DNA of 64,000 nt. Origin: Actinomycetes bacterium (GTDB lineage: Bacteria > Actinomycetota > Actinomycetes > Propionibacteriales > Propionibacteriaceae). Under the pieces are notes generated by a model. It did no database searches. It was given only the letters and a program-made list of their open reading frames with translations, and had not been told where the DNA came from. The translations under genes were made by a program, and so were the position numbers. Positions 10,393 to 19,160 of the stretch are shown here, piece after piece (the first letter of the stretch is position 1; the number at the start of each line of letters is the position of its first letter). The stretch covers positions 1-64,000 of the forward strand of contig JAEZVO010000071.1 in NCBI GenBank assembly GCA_023443125.1, read 5' to 3'.

Positions 10393-11487
10393 TTACTTGT
10401 CGGCATCGCCGACGCTGTAGCCCACGGTGGCGACGGCGTCGGCGATCTGCGTTTCTGGGGTGCCTTCCAGTGCCTGCCCGAGTGCTGACAGGTTGGCGAA
10501 CGAGGGTGTGCGCAGCGCCAGGCGCCAGGGCGTTGCCCCGCCGCGTGACACGAGCAGGCTTCCAGCGATGCCCCATGGGGCCTCGAGTTCGGCCCAGTGC
10601 TCTCCTTCTGGAACCTTGAGCCGCCGCGCGAGACGCACCGACACCTCGCCTGGACGGTCGTTCACGCCTGCGAGCAGCGCGTCGACCATGGCAGCGGAGG
10701 TACGCACCTCGTCGACGAGTATCGCCAGCCGGGCATGGCCGTCGCCGCTTGTGCACACTGGTGCGGGCTGGAACACATCGGCGTAGGAAAGATAACCGCG
10801 TGCTCGGCGGTCGAGGTCGAGGCCTGCGGCGCGCGCGACGGGGCCCGAGAGCCCGTATGCCTGGCAGGTGTCCGCGTCGAGTACTGCGAGGCCGCGGTAG
10901 CGCTCGGTGGCGTCGAGGGCCTGCTCGCACAGGTCAGCGATGCGGCGCACATCGTCGAGGGGGAGTTGCCAACCGTCGGGCATGTCCGCGGCGAGCCCGC
11001 CTACGCGGTTCAGCATGGGATGGATGCGGTTGCCTGACCACGCGAGCACGGCCTCGCGCACCGCATCGACGGTGGCCCACAGCTGCGCTGCAGCCTCGCC
11101 GTCGAGGAGTACGGACAGGAACGACAGGTGGCTGTGGATACGCGCGGTTTCGGCGAGGAGCGTGCGCAGCCAGATGGCGCGTGGCGGCGCGGCGAGACGC
11201 ATGGCTTGTTCAATAGCGATGGTTGCGCATAGTTCTCCGGAAAAGGCTGAGAGCCAATCGTGGCGATCTGCCAACATGATTCCCGCTCGCCAATCACGGA
11301 CCTCAAAGAGTTTCTCCGCACCACGATGACCGTAGCCAGGCCGGATCACGACGTTACGCCAAAGCCCGTCAACAACATCAGTTTCGACGGCGATAAATCC
11401 AGTGTTTGTGGGGTGGCGGTAGCCAAGGGAAATATGTGCATGGCCCGGCAGTGACATCGCTCCGATGCAATAGCGTTGGCGACTCAT
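10393..11487 (-). CDS. Orphan NuoD-like (complex I 49 kDa / NiFe hydrogenase large-subunit fold) protein
   Basis: Clear relative of NADH-quinone oxidoreductase subunit D. HRGAEKLFE near residue 59 corresponds to the HRGxEKL motif, PPRAIWLRTLLAETARIHSHL near 104 to the conserved PPRAxxLRxLxxELxRIxSHL helix, LNRVGGLAADMPDGW near 164 to the MRxGGxxxDxPxGW segment, and LRTPSFANLSALGQ near the end to the C-terminal LRxPSFxNLxAL. It is 364 residues, shorter than NuoD (about 380-440), and no other nuo gene is nearby. It may be a divergent paralogue with a non-respiratory role. The start is ATG 11487, with AAAGGGG upstream. It is divergent from lsr2. Confidence 0.8.
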   Translation of the reverse strand: MSRQRYCIGAMSLPGHAHISLGYRHPTNTGFIAVETDVVDGLWRNVVIRPGYGHRGAEKLFEVRDWRAGIMLADRHDWLSAFSGELCATIAIEQAMRLAAPPRAIWLRTLLAETARIHSHLSFLSVLLDGEAAAQLWATVDAVREAVLAWSGNRIHPMLNRVGGLAADMPDGWQLPLDDVRRIADLCEQALDATERYRGLAVLDADTCQAYGLSGPVARAAGLDLDRRARGYLSYADVFQPAPVCTSGDGHARLAILVDEVRTSAAMVDALLAGVNDRPGEVSVRLARRLKVPEGEHWAELEAPWGIAGSLLVSRGGATPWRLALRTPSFANLSALGQALEGTPETQIADAVATVGYSVGDADK

Positions 11488-11507
11488 CACATTGCCCCTT
11501 TCTGGAA

Positions 11508-11537
11508 TTGAGCTCGTGTATCCTGGGAGTGAATTAT
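11508..11537 (+). promoter_or_regulatory. Candidate lsr2 promoter
   Basis: TTGAGC (11508-11513) and AATTAT (11532-11537) are separated by 18 bases, 20 bases before the lsr2 ATG, in a locally AT-rich divergent gap of 70 bases. The hexamers are only partial matches to the housekeeping consensus. Confidence 0.35.
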
Positions 11538-11557
11538 CCAATTCTGAAAGGATGACA

Positions 11558-11887
11558 ATGGCTCGTAAGGTGGAAGTAACTCTCGTCGACGACATCGACG
11601 GAAGCGAGGCAACAGCCACTGTGCAATTCGCATTCGCCGGTGTGCAGTACGAGATTGATCTCAACGACGACAATACCGCGAAGCTTGAGAAGGCCCTCGC
11701 ACCCTACATTGAACACGCTCGCAAGGTGCCGGCAACCAGTCGTGGCGGGCGCAAGGCTGCCGCAGCTGGTGGCGCGAAGGTGGCTCCGGGTGAAGTGCGC
11801 GCTTGGGCAGCCGCGAACGGCATGGAGGTATCGTCGCGTGGACGCATTCCGGCCGACGTGATGGAGGCGTATCTCGCAGCGAATTGA
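11558..11887 (+). CDS. lsr2: Lsr2 nucleoid-associated protein
   Basis: H-NS-like protein that coats and bridges AT-rich DNA and silences acquired genes in actinobacteria. The 109-residue product starts MARKVEVTLVDDIDGSEA, the typical N-terminal dimerisation domain. It ends with a basic linker and the minor-groove-binding motif SSRGRIPADVMEAYLAAN, in which RGR is the AT-hook-like element. The start at 11558 is preceded by GAAAGGA at suitable spacing; ATG 11552 would sit on the ribosome site. In this window its obvious potential targets are the lower-GC parts of the restriction locus. Confidence 0.96.
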   Translation: MARKVEVTLVDDIDGSEATATVQFAFAGVQYEIDLNDDNTAKLEKALAPYIEHARKVPATSRGGRKAAAAGGAKVAPGEVRAWAAANGMEVSSRGRIPADVMEAYLAAN

Positions 11888-11983
11888 TCGCTGCCTGCCC
11901 GCTCGGGGTCATGTTCGCGATGAGAGAATCCAGGTTCGGTGTATCCATGGGTAAGCTGGGTTGCACTCAACATGGAGGGACGG

Positions 11984-14494
11984 ATGTTCGAACGCTTTAC
12001 TGATCGCGCGAGGCGCGTGATCGTGCTCGCTCAAGATGAGGCGAAGCTGCTCAACCACAGCTACATCGGCACGGAGCACATCCTGCTGGGGCTCATCCAC
12101 GAGGGCGAAGGCGTCGCGGCCAAGGCATTGGAATCCTTGGGAATCTCATTGGAACAGGTCCGCGAGCAGGTCGAAGAAATCATCGGCGTTGGCCAGCAGC
12201 CCCCGACGGGGCATGTGCCGTTCACGCCTAGGGCCAAGAAGGTGCTTGAGCTCTCACTGCGTGAAGCGCTGCAGATGAACCACAACTACATCGGCACGGA
12301 GCACATGCTGCTGGGCCTGATCCGCGAGGGTGAGGGCGTGGCAGCATCCGTGCTGATCAAGTTGGGTGCAGATCTCAACCGCGTTCGCACTACGGTGCTG
12401 CAGCTTCTGTCTGGGTACCAGGGGCGCGAAGCGTCGATGGCTGGTGCTCCCGAAGCCGGGCCTGAGAAATCGAGTTCGCAGATTCTCGACCAGTTTGGCC
12501 GAAATCTCACGCAGGCCGCACGGGATAATCAGCTCGATCCGGTGATTGGGCGCACCCACGAAATTGAGCGCGTCATGACGGTGCTCAGCCGGCGCACGAA
12601 GAATAACCCGGTATTGATTGGTGAGCCGGGCGTCGGTAAAACCGCAGTGGTGGAAGGCCTGAGCCAGGCAATTGTGCGCGGGGATGTTCCCGAGACGCTG
12701 CGCGATAAGCAGATCTACACCCTCGATTTGGGCGCACTCGTCGCTGGCTCGCGCTATCGCGGCGATTTCGAGGAGCGCCTGAAGAAGGTGCTGAAAGAAA
12801 TCAAGACCCGCGGCGACATCATGCTCTTTATCGACGAGATCCACACGCTCGTCGGTGCTGGAGCCGCCGAGGGCGCAATTGATGCGGCATCTATCTTGAA
12901 GCCCATGCTCGCCCGGGGTGAGCTGCAGACCATCGGTGCCACCACGCTCGACGAGTACCGCAAGCACATCGAGAAGGATGCCGCTCTCGAACGCCGCTTC
13001 CAGCCCATCCAGGTGGCGGAGCCGTCGGTGGCGCTCACCGTCGACATCCTCAAGGGGCTTCGCGACCGCTACGAGGCGCACCACCGCATCACCATCACCG
13101 ACGAGGCCCTCTCGGCGGCTGCCACGCTCGCTGACCGCTACATTCAAGATCGCTTCCTGCCTGACAAGGCCATCGACTTGATCGACGAGGCGGGTGCCCG
13201 GTTGCGCATCCAGCGCATGACGGCGCCGCCGGACCTCCGCGAGTTCGACGACGCCTTGGCGCAGAACAAGGTCGAGAAGGATGCCGCTATCGACGCGCAA
13301 GACTTCGAAAAGGCCGCACGCCTGCGTGATGAGGAGCAGAAGCTTCGGTCGCAGCGCGCGGAGAAGGAAGAAGCCTGGAAGCAAGGCGATTCCGATATCC
13401 CCGCGGTAGTCGGCGAGGAAGAGATCGCCGTCGTGCTGTCTGGCACCACGGGCATTCCGGTGTTCAAGCTCACCGAGGAAGAGTCGCAGCGTCTGCTGCG
13501 GATGGAAGAAGAGATCGGCAAGCGCTACATCGGCCAAGATGACGCTGTGAAGGCGCTGTCGCGCTCCATCCGTCGCACCCGTGCCGGGTTGAAGGACCCG
13601 AAGCGCCCGTCCGGTTCGTTCATCTTCGCCGGCCCGTCGGGTGTTGGTAAAACCGAGCTCACCAAGGCGCTCACCGAGTTCCTGTTCGGCGACGAGGATG
13701 CGCTCATCACGCTCGACATGTCGGAGTACTCCGAGAAGCACACCGCGTCGCGGATGTTCGGCTCGCCTCCTGGCTACGTCGGCTACGAGGAGGGCGGCCA
13801 GCTCACCGAGAAGGTGCGTCGTAAGCCGTTCTCGGTGGTGCTGTTCGACGAGATCGAGAAGGCGCACCCCGACATCTTCAACTCGCTGCTGCAGATTCTC
13901 GACGAGGGTCGCCTCACCGACGCGCAGGGTCGCGTGGTGGACTTCAAGAACACCGTCATCGTCATGACGACGAACCTCGGTTCTCGCGACATCTCGCGCG
14001 GGGCGTCGCTCGGCTTTAGCCGTGTTGGCGACGAGGAGTCGAGCTACGAGCGCATGAAGTCGAAGGTGTCTGAGGAACTGAAGACACACTTCCGTCCCGA
14101 GTTCTTGAACCGCGTCGACGAGATCGTCGTGTTCCACCAGCTGTCGCAGAACGACATCGAGCGCATTGTCGACCTCATGGTGGGCGAGATCGAAGGCCGT
14201 CTCGGCGACAAGGACATGGGCATCGAACTCACGCCGGCTGCGAAGGAACTCATTGCTAAGCGAGGCTTCGACCCGGTGCTCGGTGCGCGTCCGCTGCGTC
14301 GCGCTATCCAGCGCGATATCGAAGACGTGCTCGCCGAGAAGATCCTCTTCGGCGAGTTGGGCGCGGGCGAGATCGTCCAGGTCGACGTCGCTGAAGAAGG
14401 TGCTGAGTTGCCGTTCAAGTTCACTGGCGTGAAGAAATCCGACGTCGGCGAGCTGGAAGCAGCACCGTCCACAGACGAAGGTGCAGGGGAGTAG
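11984..14494 (+). CDS. clpC: ATP-dependent Clp protease ATP-binding subunit ClpC
   Basis: AAA+ unfoldase that feeds substrates to ClpP. The 836 residues contain two N-terminal Clp repeats (each with an IGTEHxLLGL element, near residues 26 and 101) and a first AAA domain with Walker A GEPGVGKT near 213. A UVR-type segment ([16 protein letters not shown]) lies near 435, and a second AAA domain with GPSGVGKT near 549. ATG 11984 is preceded by GGAGGGA. Upstream in-frame ATGs add unconserved residues. Two intrinsic-terminator-like stem-loops follow. Confidence 0.96.
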   Translation: MFERFTDRARRVIVLAQDEAKLLNHSYIGTEHILLGLIHEGEGVAAKALESLGISLEQVREQVEEIIGVGQQPPTGHVPFTPRAKKVLELSLREALQMNHNYIGTEHMLLGLIREGEGVAASVLIKLGADLNRVRTTVLQLLSGYQGREASMAGAPEAGPEKSSSQILDQFGRNLTQAARDNQLDPVIGRTHEIERVMTVLSRRTKNNPVLIGEPGVGKTAVVEGLSQAIVRGDVPETLRDKQIYTLDLGALVAGSRYRGDFEERLKKVLKEIKTRGDIMLFIDEIHTLVGAGAAEGAIDAASILKPMLARGELQTIGATTLDEYRKHIEKDAALERRFQPIQVAEPSVALTVDILKGLRDRYEAHHRITITDEALSAAATLADRYIQDRFLPDKAIDLIDEAGARLRIQRMTAPPDLREFDDALAQNKVEKDAAIDAQDFEKAARLRDEEQKLRSQRAEKEEAWKQGDSDIPAVVGEEEIAVVLSGTTGIPVFKLTEEESQRLLRMEEEIGKRYIGQDDAVKALSRSIRRTRAGLKDPKRPSGSFIFAGPSGVGKTELTKALTEFLFGDEDALITLDMSEYSEKHTASRMFGSPPGYVGYEEGGQLTEKVRRKPFSVVLFDEIEKAHPDIFNSLLQILDEGRLTDAQGRVVDFKNTVIVMTTNLGSRDISRGASLGFSRVGDEESSYERMKSKVSEELKTHFRPEFLNRVDEIVVFHQLSQNDIERIVDLMVGEIEGRLGDKDMGIELTPAAKELIAKRGFDPVLGARPLRRAIQRDIEDVLAEKILFGELGAGEIVQVDVAEEGAELPFKFTGVKKSDVGELEAAPSTDEGAGE

Positions 14495-14516
14495 CCCCTG
14501 TACTCAAACAAGGGCT

Positions 14517-14561
14517 GAGGTCCTCGGGGTCAGGATGCAGTTCCTGATTCCCGAGGCCCTC
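14517..14561 (+). terminator. Stem-loop after clpC
   Basis: gaggtcctcggggtcagga pairs with tcctgattcccgaggccctc around a short loop, with a few mismatches and a T-containing stretch after the stem. It is consistent with an intrinsic terminator for clpC. Confidence 0.6.
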
Positions 14562-14595
14562 GCCGTTTCCTGTTATGGGTGCAGCTGGCATGCGA

Positions 14596-14632
14596 AAAGC
14601 GGGTGGCCATTAGTTCGATGGCCACCCGCTTT
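14596..14632. terminator. Strong bidirectional terminator hairpin
   Basis: A perfect 15-base stem, AAAGCGGGTGGCCAT (14596-14610) and ATGGCCACCCGCTTT (14618-14632), with a 7-base loop. The A-rich left base and T-rich right base let it act on both strands, serving clpC on the plus strand and the LPXTG remnant on the minus strand. Confidence 0.85.
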
Positions 14633-14648
14633 AGGGTTTGTGTGGTGG

Positions 14649-15027
14649 TTAGGCGTTGATGCCGGTTTTGGGAAGGCCGACTGGAGCTGGCTGTTTCTTC
14701 ACCGGTGCGCTTGGCTTGTTGGTGGGTTTTTCGCTTAGCTTGTCGGGGGGCTTCGGAGGGTGTGGGCTGTTCAGGTTCATCGTCGCAGATGGTGATGACG
14801 GTTGCTGCTTGGTCGCAGCCGTCTTCGTTGTAGCCGTTGACGAGCTAGGAGACAGCGCGGTTGGCGTGCAGGGTGAAGGTCTGCGTGTATTTTTGGTGGG
14901 CACCTTCGGAGGAGGTGATATCAGTGCCGATGGTGTTTGGTTGGTAGGTTTCCTGGGTTACTGCGCACTGCGGGCTGCCGCCGAGTCCGTGTTCGGAATT
15001 GAACTTGAGCAAGAGAAACAACTTCAA
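14649..15027 (-). pseudogene. Remnant of an LPXTG-type cell-wall-anchored surface protein
   Basis: Reading the minus strand from 15027 gives a fragment containing TYQPNTIGTDITSSEGAHQK and TQTFTLHANRAVS, then a TAG. The same frame resumes with LVNGYNEDGCDQAATVITIC. A second frame then takes over with a Pro/Lys/Ser-rich wall-spanning stretch ending GLPKTGINA and stop. LPKTG is a sortase-type sorting motif, but the hydrophobic segment and positive tail that should follow are missing. At least one stop and one frameshift therefore break it, and both ends are truncated. It looks like the decayed 3' part of a pilin- or adhesin-like surface protein. I cannot name the family. Confidence 0.6.
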
Positions 15028-15099
15028 AATCCGTACACAGATTGACCTAACGTCCCAAAATGGGGCCCTTCATCTCATCTGCGTACGGATTGTGAAGTT
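15020..15099. repeat. Long inverted repeat at the 5' edge of the LPXTG remnant
   Basis: Arms 15020-15042 and 15077-15099 are 23 bases each and complementary except for two positions; the left arm begins AACTTCAAAATCCGTAC. The 34-base centre contains cccaaaatgggg. Arm length and spacing are like those of the element at 4642-4722, though the sequences differ. It overlaps the last readable codons of the surface-protein remnant, as if it marks a rearrangement boundary. Confidence 0.8.
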
Positions 15100-15110
15100 T
15101 CGTGGTGGAT

Positions 15111-15147
15111 GATTTCGATACGCACCCTTCGGGCGCTACTCAATCAC
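15111..15147. repeat. TTTCGATACG-stem-CTACTCAATC repeat, copy A
   Basis: GATTTCGATACG, stem gcacccttcgggcgc, then CTACTCAATCAC. The flanks are conserved and the stem is variable, as in copies at 15159-15193 and 181-213. The whole stretch from 15100 to 15405 has no credible gene. Confidence 0.75.
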
Positions 15148-15158
15148 CAGAAGGGCGC

Positions 15159-15193
15159 GGTTTCGATACGCGGCCTACGGCCGCTACTCAACC
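15159..15193. repeat. TTTCGATACG-stem-CTACTCAACC repeat, copy B
   Basis: GGTTTCGATACG, stem cggcctacggccg, then CTACTCAACC. It is the cleanest copy. A degenerate half copy (GCCACTCAACC) follows around 15206-15217. Confidence 0.8.
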
Positions 15194-15255
15194 GCCGAAA
15201 GGGAACGCCACTCAACCACCGGTGCTGGCGCGCACCCGCCGGCCCTTCCTCGGTC

Positions 15256-15286
15256 GTCGAGTAGGGCCGAAGGCCCGTATCGAGAC
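15256..15286. repeat. Hairpin repeat, copy C (inverted)
   Basis: GTCGAGTAG, stem ggccgaaggcc, CGTATCGAGAC: the reverse-complement orientation of copies A and B with a few changes. Copies A/B and C face each other, about 130 bases upstream of the thiQ stop. Confidence 0.7.
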
Positions 15287-15405
15287 GCAACAACTAGCCA
15301 CTGATCGATAGCGGCCTCGCGCACCTCAACGCGCGGATTGCGAGCAGGTAGTAGGTGGTGAGCGTCGAGAGGCCGCTACTGCTGTGAATAGAGTATTGCC
15401 GGTTT

Positions 15406-16380
15406 TCAAGCCGGCGTGACCGCGCCGGAGCGCAGGCGTACGCGCACCTGCTCGTCGGTGATGCGCTGGGGAGCCTCGACGGTGGCGCGTTGCCCGTCGG
15501 GAAGCTGCACGGTGAGCACGAAGTGGTCGACGGTCATAGACTGGTCGACGATGGGCACCACGACGCCGTGGTCGTCGAGGCCGAGGCTGCGGGCGCCGAT
15601 ACCGAGCACGTAGCCGTCGTCGAGTGTGCCGCTCCATCCGAGGGCCTGCGCCGTCGGGGCATCCACGAACGTGTGGAATCCGAGGAAGCCCGCCACCTGT
15701 TTGCTGGCCGGCCTGGACCACAGCACGTCGGGCTCGGCGCGCTGGAGCACCTTGCCCTCGTCCATCACGGCCACGGAATCGGCGACGGTGAATGCTTCCT
15801 CTTGGTCGTGGGTGACGTAGATGGCGGTGGTGTGGGTTTGCGTGAGAATGCGCCGCAACTCGTCGGCGAGGCGGCGTCGCAAGCCGGTGTCGAGCGCGGA
15901 GAGGGGCTCGTCGAGGAGCAGCATGCGCGGGCTTGGCGCGAGGGAACGGGCCAGTGCCACACGCTGCGCCTGCCCGCCCGACAGCTCGTTGGGTTTGCGG
16001 TCGCCGTAGCCGGGGAGCCCGACGAGGTCGAGCAGCTCCTCCACGCGTCGGCGCTTCGCCAGCTTGTCGAAGGCGCTCAGGCCGTAGGCGACGTTCTTGG
16101 CGATGGTCATCGTCGGGAATAGCTGGCCGTCTTGAAACACGAGGCCGAACTTGCGCTTGTGCACCTTCACATTGGCGAGGTCTTCGTCATCCCACACGAT
16201 GCGCCCGGAGGTGAGCGGCTCGAGCCCGATCACCGCCCGCAGCAGCGACGACTTTCCGCACCCCGACGGGCCCAGCAGCGCTAGCACGTGGCCGGGCCCA
16301 ACCTCGAACGAGGCGTCGTCGACGGCGAGCGTGTCGCCGTATCGCACGGACACGTTCTCGACGCGTAAGCCCTTGCTCAC
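15406..16380 (-). CDS. thiQ: Thiamine ABC transporter ATP-binding protein
   Basis: ATPase of the importer encoded with thiB and thiP. Walker A GPSGCGKSS is near residue 37, the Q-loop FQDGQLFPTMT near 81, signature LSGGQAQR near 133, Walker B MLLLDEPLSALD near 152 and the switch His in VTHDQEEA near 189. A C-terminal regulatory extension follows (to residue 324). Sequence alone would allow iron or thiamine as substrate; the TPP riboswitch ahead of the operon decides for thiamine or a related compound. The GTG start overlaps the thiP stop. Confidence 0.88.
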   Translation of the reverse strand: MSKGLRVENVSVRYGDTLAVDDASFEVGPGHVLALLGPSGCGKSSLLRAVIGLEPLTSGRIVWDDEDLANVKVHKRKFGLVFQDGQLFPTMTIAKNVAYGLSAFDKLAKRRRVEELLDLVGLPGYGDRKPNELSGGQAQRVALARSLAPSPRMLLLDEPLSALDTGLRRRLADELRRILTQTHTTAIYVTHDQEEAFTVADSVAVMDEGKVLQRAEPDVLWSRPASKQVAGFLGFHTFVDAPTAQALGWSGTLDDGYVLGIGARSLGLDDHGVVVPIVDQSMTVDHFVLTVQLPDGQRATVEAPQRITDEQVRVRLRSGAVTPA

Positions 16381-17978
16381 CAGGAATCGACCTCCTTCGG
16401 TCGTGCGCGCTCTGCGACGACCATCACCGTTGCCGTCAATACTGCCAGCACCACCGACGCCGCCATCGCCATGACATAGTTGCCGCCGGTCGGCCGGCTG
16501 AACAGCCGGAAAATCAGCACGGGCAGGGTGGGTTCGGTGGGGCGGACGAGGAAGCTCGTCGCACCAAACTCGCCCAGGCTGGTGGCGAGTGCGAACCCGA
16601 CGGCGAGGCCAAGCCCCCGTCCAAGCGCCGGCAGCTCAATCGTCGTCAACACCCTGAGCGGCGACGCGCCCAGCACCTGTGCAGCCTGCAGCTGGCGCGG
16701 ATCGATGGCTCGAAGTGTGGGCAGGAGGGTGCGCACCACCATCGGCAGCGCGACGACGGCCTGCGCGATGGGTATGAGCACGAGCGACGAGCGCAGATCG
16801 AGTGGCGGACGGTTGAGTGTAATCAGATAACCGAATCCGACGGTGACCGCCGATACCCCCAGCGGGAGCATGAAGACGTTTTCGGTGGCGCCGAGCCACC
16901 AACGCCCCGACGCGGACCGCGGGCGACGCGAAACCACCAGTGCGACGAGCACACCCAGCGCCAGCGCAATGATGGCCGCCGCGACGGCGGTCATCAGGGT
17001 CGCGCGAATCGCCGACCCGAGCTGCCCGTCGAGCAAGCCCCGATACCCGGCGAGGCTCCATTCGCCATTCACCCGCAGCGAGCGCACCACGAGCCCCGCG
17101 AGTGGCACCACCAGCAGCAACAGACACACCGCGCCTGTGAACAGGAGCGCCGGCCAGTCGCGACGCCAGGTGAGCGCGTCGCTGCTCGTGCTCTCCGGCA
17201 GGAGGTGCAGGGCAGCTTGGGCTCGTCGCTGCCAAGCACTCGTGATCCACAAGCAGATTGTCACCACGACCACCTGCGCGATAGAAAGCGCGGCGGCAGC
17301 GGAAAGGTTGAACACCTGGGTGGTTTGGAACCAGATCTCCGTCTCGATGGTCTGGTACTTGCCGCGCCCGAGCGTCATGACGATGCCGAACCCGGACGCA
17401 CAAAACAGGAACACCAACGACGCCGCAGACACGATGGCGGGCACGAGCGCGGGGAGCGTCACGGTGAGGCTCGCGCGCAGCGGCGACGCGCCGAGCGCCT
17501 GCGCGGCCTGCGCCTGACGCGGGTCAATGCGGGCCCACAGCGCTCCGATGGTGCGCACCACCACCGAGTAGTTGAAGAACACCATCGCGAGCACAATCCC
17601 CACCACCGGCGGCGGGCCACTGAACGCAATGCCCACCACCACCGTCGGGAGTACGAACGGGACGGTCACGAGCCCGCGCAGCAGCTGCTGGCCGGGGAAA
17701 CGGAGCCGGTACAGCACGTAGGCGCCGACGATGCCGGCCGCGACGCACAGCAGCGTCGCGAGTGACGCCGTGCCGAGGGTGAACCATAAGGCTCGCCAGG
17801 TGCGCTGCGACGTCGCCACCTTGACGAACCCGTCGAGCGTCCAGCCCGTCTCGTCGTGGAAACCTCGCGCTACCAGCGTCGCCGCTGGCCAGGCGAAGAA
17901 GAGGGTCAGGAATGCAGCTGGCACCGCCGCGACGATGATCCACGCGACGGTGCCAGCTCGAGGAAGGTGCCTCGTCAC
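16377..17978 (-). CDS. thiP: Thiamine ABC transporter permease (double-domain)
   Basis: Integral membrane component of the importer. The 533-residue protein contains about twelve hydrophobic segments and two copies of the permease ATPase-contact (EAA) loop: QAQAAQALGASPLRASLTV near 160 and LQAAQVLGASPLRVLTTIE near 435. This shows the fused two-domain layout typical of ThiP. GTG 17978 overlaps the thiB stop (GTGA); an ATG seven codons upstream inside thiB is less likely. Confidence 0.87.
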   Translation of the reverse strand: MTRHLPRAGTVAWIIVAAVPAAFLTLFFAWPAATLVARGFHDETGWTLDGFVKVATSQRTWRALWFTLGTASLATLLCVAAGIVGAYVLYRLRFPGQQLLRGLVTVPFVLPTVVVGIAFSGPPPVVGIVLAMVFFNYSVVVRTIGALWARIDPRQAQAAQALGASPLRASLTVTLPALVPAIVSAASLVFLFCASGFGIVMTLGRGKYQTIETEIWFQTTQVFNLSAAAALSIAQVVVVTICLWITSAWQRRAQAALHLLPESTSSDALTWRRDWPALLFTGAVCLLLLVVPLAGLVVRSLRVNGEWSLAGYRGLLDGQLGSAIRATLMTAVAAAIIALALGVLVALVVSRRPRSASGRWWLGATENVFMLPLGVSAVTVGFGYLITLNRPPLDLRSSLVLIPIAQAVVALPMVVRTLLPTLRAIDPRQLQAAQVLGASPLRVLTTIELPALGRGLGLAVGFALATSLGEFGATSFLVRPTEPTLPVLIFRLFSRPTGGNYVMAMAASVVLAVLTATVMVVAERARPKEVDSW

Positions 17979-19015
17979 TGACCGATGGCCTCGGTCCATT
18001 CGTTCAGCCAGTCTTCGCGGCCCTCGTCAATCTTGTCCGCAGACAATTCGATGGGCTTCTCAGCCAACGGTGCGAACTTCGTCCAATCCTCAGGCAGCTC
18101 GGTGTCTCCCAGCGCCGGGTACATGTACATGTTGTCCGGGATGGAGGCCTGCACCTCGGGGGAGAGTAGGAAGTCGACGAACTTCTTGGCGCCCTCCGGG
18201 TTGGCTGCGCCCTTCAGCACGGCCGCGTATTCCACCTGGCGGAAGCATGTGTCGGGGAGGTTGACCGTCGTGGACTCTCCGTCGTCGCCAATCGTCCACG
18301 CGGGGGAGGACGCGTAGCTGAGCACGAGCGGGCGATCACCCTTGCCCTCGCCCTGCGAGAACTCGACGTTGTACGCCTCGGTCCAGCCGGCGACCACGCT
18401 CATCCCGTTGGCGTCAAGCTGCTTCCAGTAGTCAAGCCAGCCGTCGCCCTTGGCGCCGATGGTGGCGAACATGAACGCCAGGCCGGGCGACGACGACGCC
18501 GGGCTGGAGACGACGAGGAGGTCCTTGTACTCGGGCTTGGTGAGATCGTCGAGGGTCCCCGGGATCTCGAGCTTCTTCTCCTCGAACCACTGGCGGTCAG
18601 CGTTGATGCACACATCGCCGAAGTCGATGGGGGACATCTGTTCGGTGGCCATGGCCTTGGCCTGCTCGTCGAGTTTGCCGGAGAGGTACGGGTCGATGAC
18701 GCCCTCGGATTCTGCGCGGGAAGCGAAGGTGTTGTCGATGCCGAAGACGACGTCGCCGAGCGGGGAGTCCTTGGTGAGCAGCAGCTGGTTCACCATGGCG
18801 CCCGCGTCATCCATGGGGGAGTAGGTGACTTCGAGGCCTGATTCCTTCTCGAACTTCGCCTTCAGCTCGTCGGGAAGATTGAACGACGCGTGGGACACGA
18901 CCGTCAGCTTCTTGGTTTCTGCGGCCGGCGACGATTCGTTCGTTGGTTCGGCACCCGATCCGCATGCGGCGACGGCGAGGGCAGCGAGCCCCACGGCGAG
19001 AACACGGAATTTCAT
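17975..19015 (-). CDS. thiB: Thiamine-binding lipoprotein of the ABC transporter
   Basis: Extracytoplasmic solute-binding protein. The signal peptide ends in a lipobox (LAVAAC near residue 17), so the protein is lipid-anchored. The mature region has the ThiB/TbpA-like pattern: KLTVVSHASF, GLEVTY, then DVVFGIDNTFASRAES near 90 and a repeated PEGAKKFVDFLLSPEVQ segment near the C-terminus. Length is 346. ATG 19015 is three bases after AGGAGGAAT. That ribosome site can pair with a CU-rich element just after the TPP riboswitch, which suggests translational control. Confidence 0.87.
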   Translation of the reverse strand: MKFRVLAVGLAALAVAACGSGAEPTNESSPAAETKKLTVVSHASFNLPDELKAKFEKESGLEVTYSPMDDAGAMVNQLLLTKDSPLGDVVFGIDNTFASRAESEGVIDPYLSGKLDEQAKAMATEQMSPIDFGDVCINADRQWFEEKKLEIPGTLDDLTKPEYKDLLVVSSPASSSPGLAFMFATIGAKGDGWLDYWKQLDANGMSVVAGWTEAYNVEFSQGEGKGDRPLVLSYASSPAWTIGDDGESTTVNLPDTCFRQVEYAAVLKGAANPEGAKKFVDFLLSPEVQASIPDNMYMYPALGDTELPEDWTKFAPLAEKPIELSADKIDEGREDWLNEWTEAIGQ

Positions 19016-19059
19016 TATTCCTCCTGGTCTGTTGGGCTTGGCCAAAGCCAAGGAGAATT

Positions 19060-19145
19060 ACTCACTCCCTACGCCGGTACGAACCGGATCAGGTTGAGGG
19101 TCTGCAGCTCCTGCACTCTCAGCGCCCTTGTGGCGCTCCCCTGTG
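19060..19145 (-). promoter_or_regulatory. TPP riboswitch (THI element)
   Basis: Read on the minus strand it has the conserved thi-box parts in order: GGGGAGCGCC, GGCGCTGAGAG, GACCC, AACCTGATC, CGGTTCGTACCG and GCGTAGGGAG. Thiamine pyrophosphate binding normally lowers expression. Downstream, ATTCTCCTTGG (about 19048-19058) is nearly complementary to CCAGGAGGAAT at the thiB ribosome site (about 19016-19026). A switch that hides the ribosome site is therefore plausible. Confidence 0.95.
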
Positions 19146-19160
19146 GTGTTCAGAACCTTA

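Noticed and set aside
12254..14137. Long open frame antisense to clpC
   Set aside because: Same GC effect; the plus strand encodes an intact ClpC across the whole span.
15111..15286. Possible CRISPR-like array
   Set aside because: Only three units, in mixed orientation, with hairpin cores that differ and no regular spacers; they are dispersed hairpin repeats.
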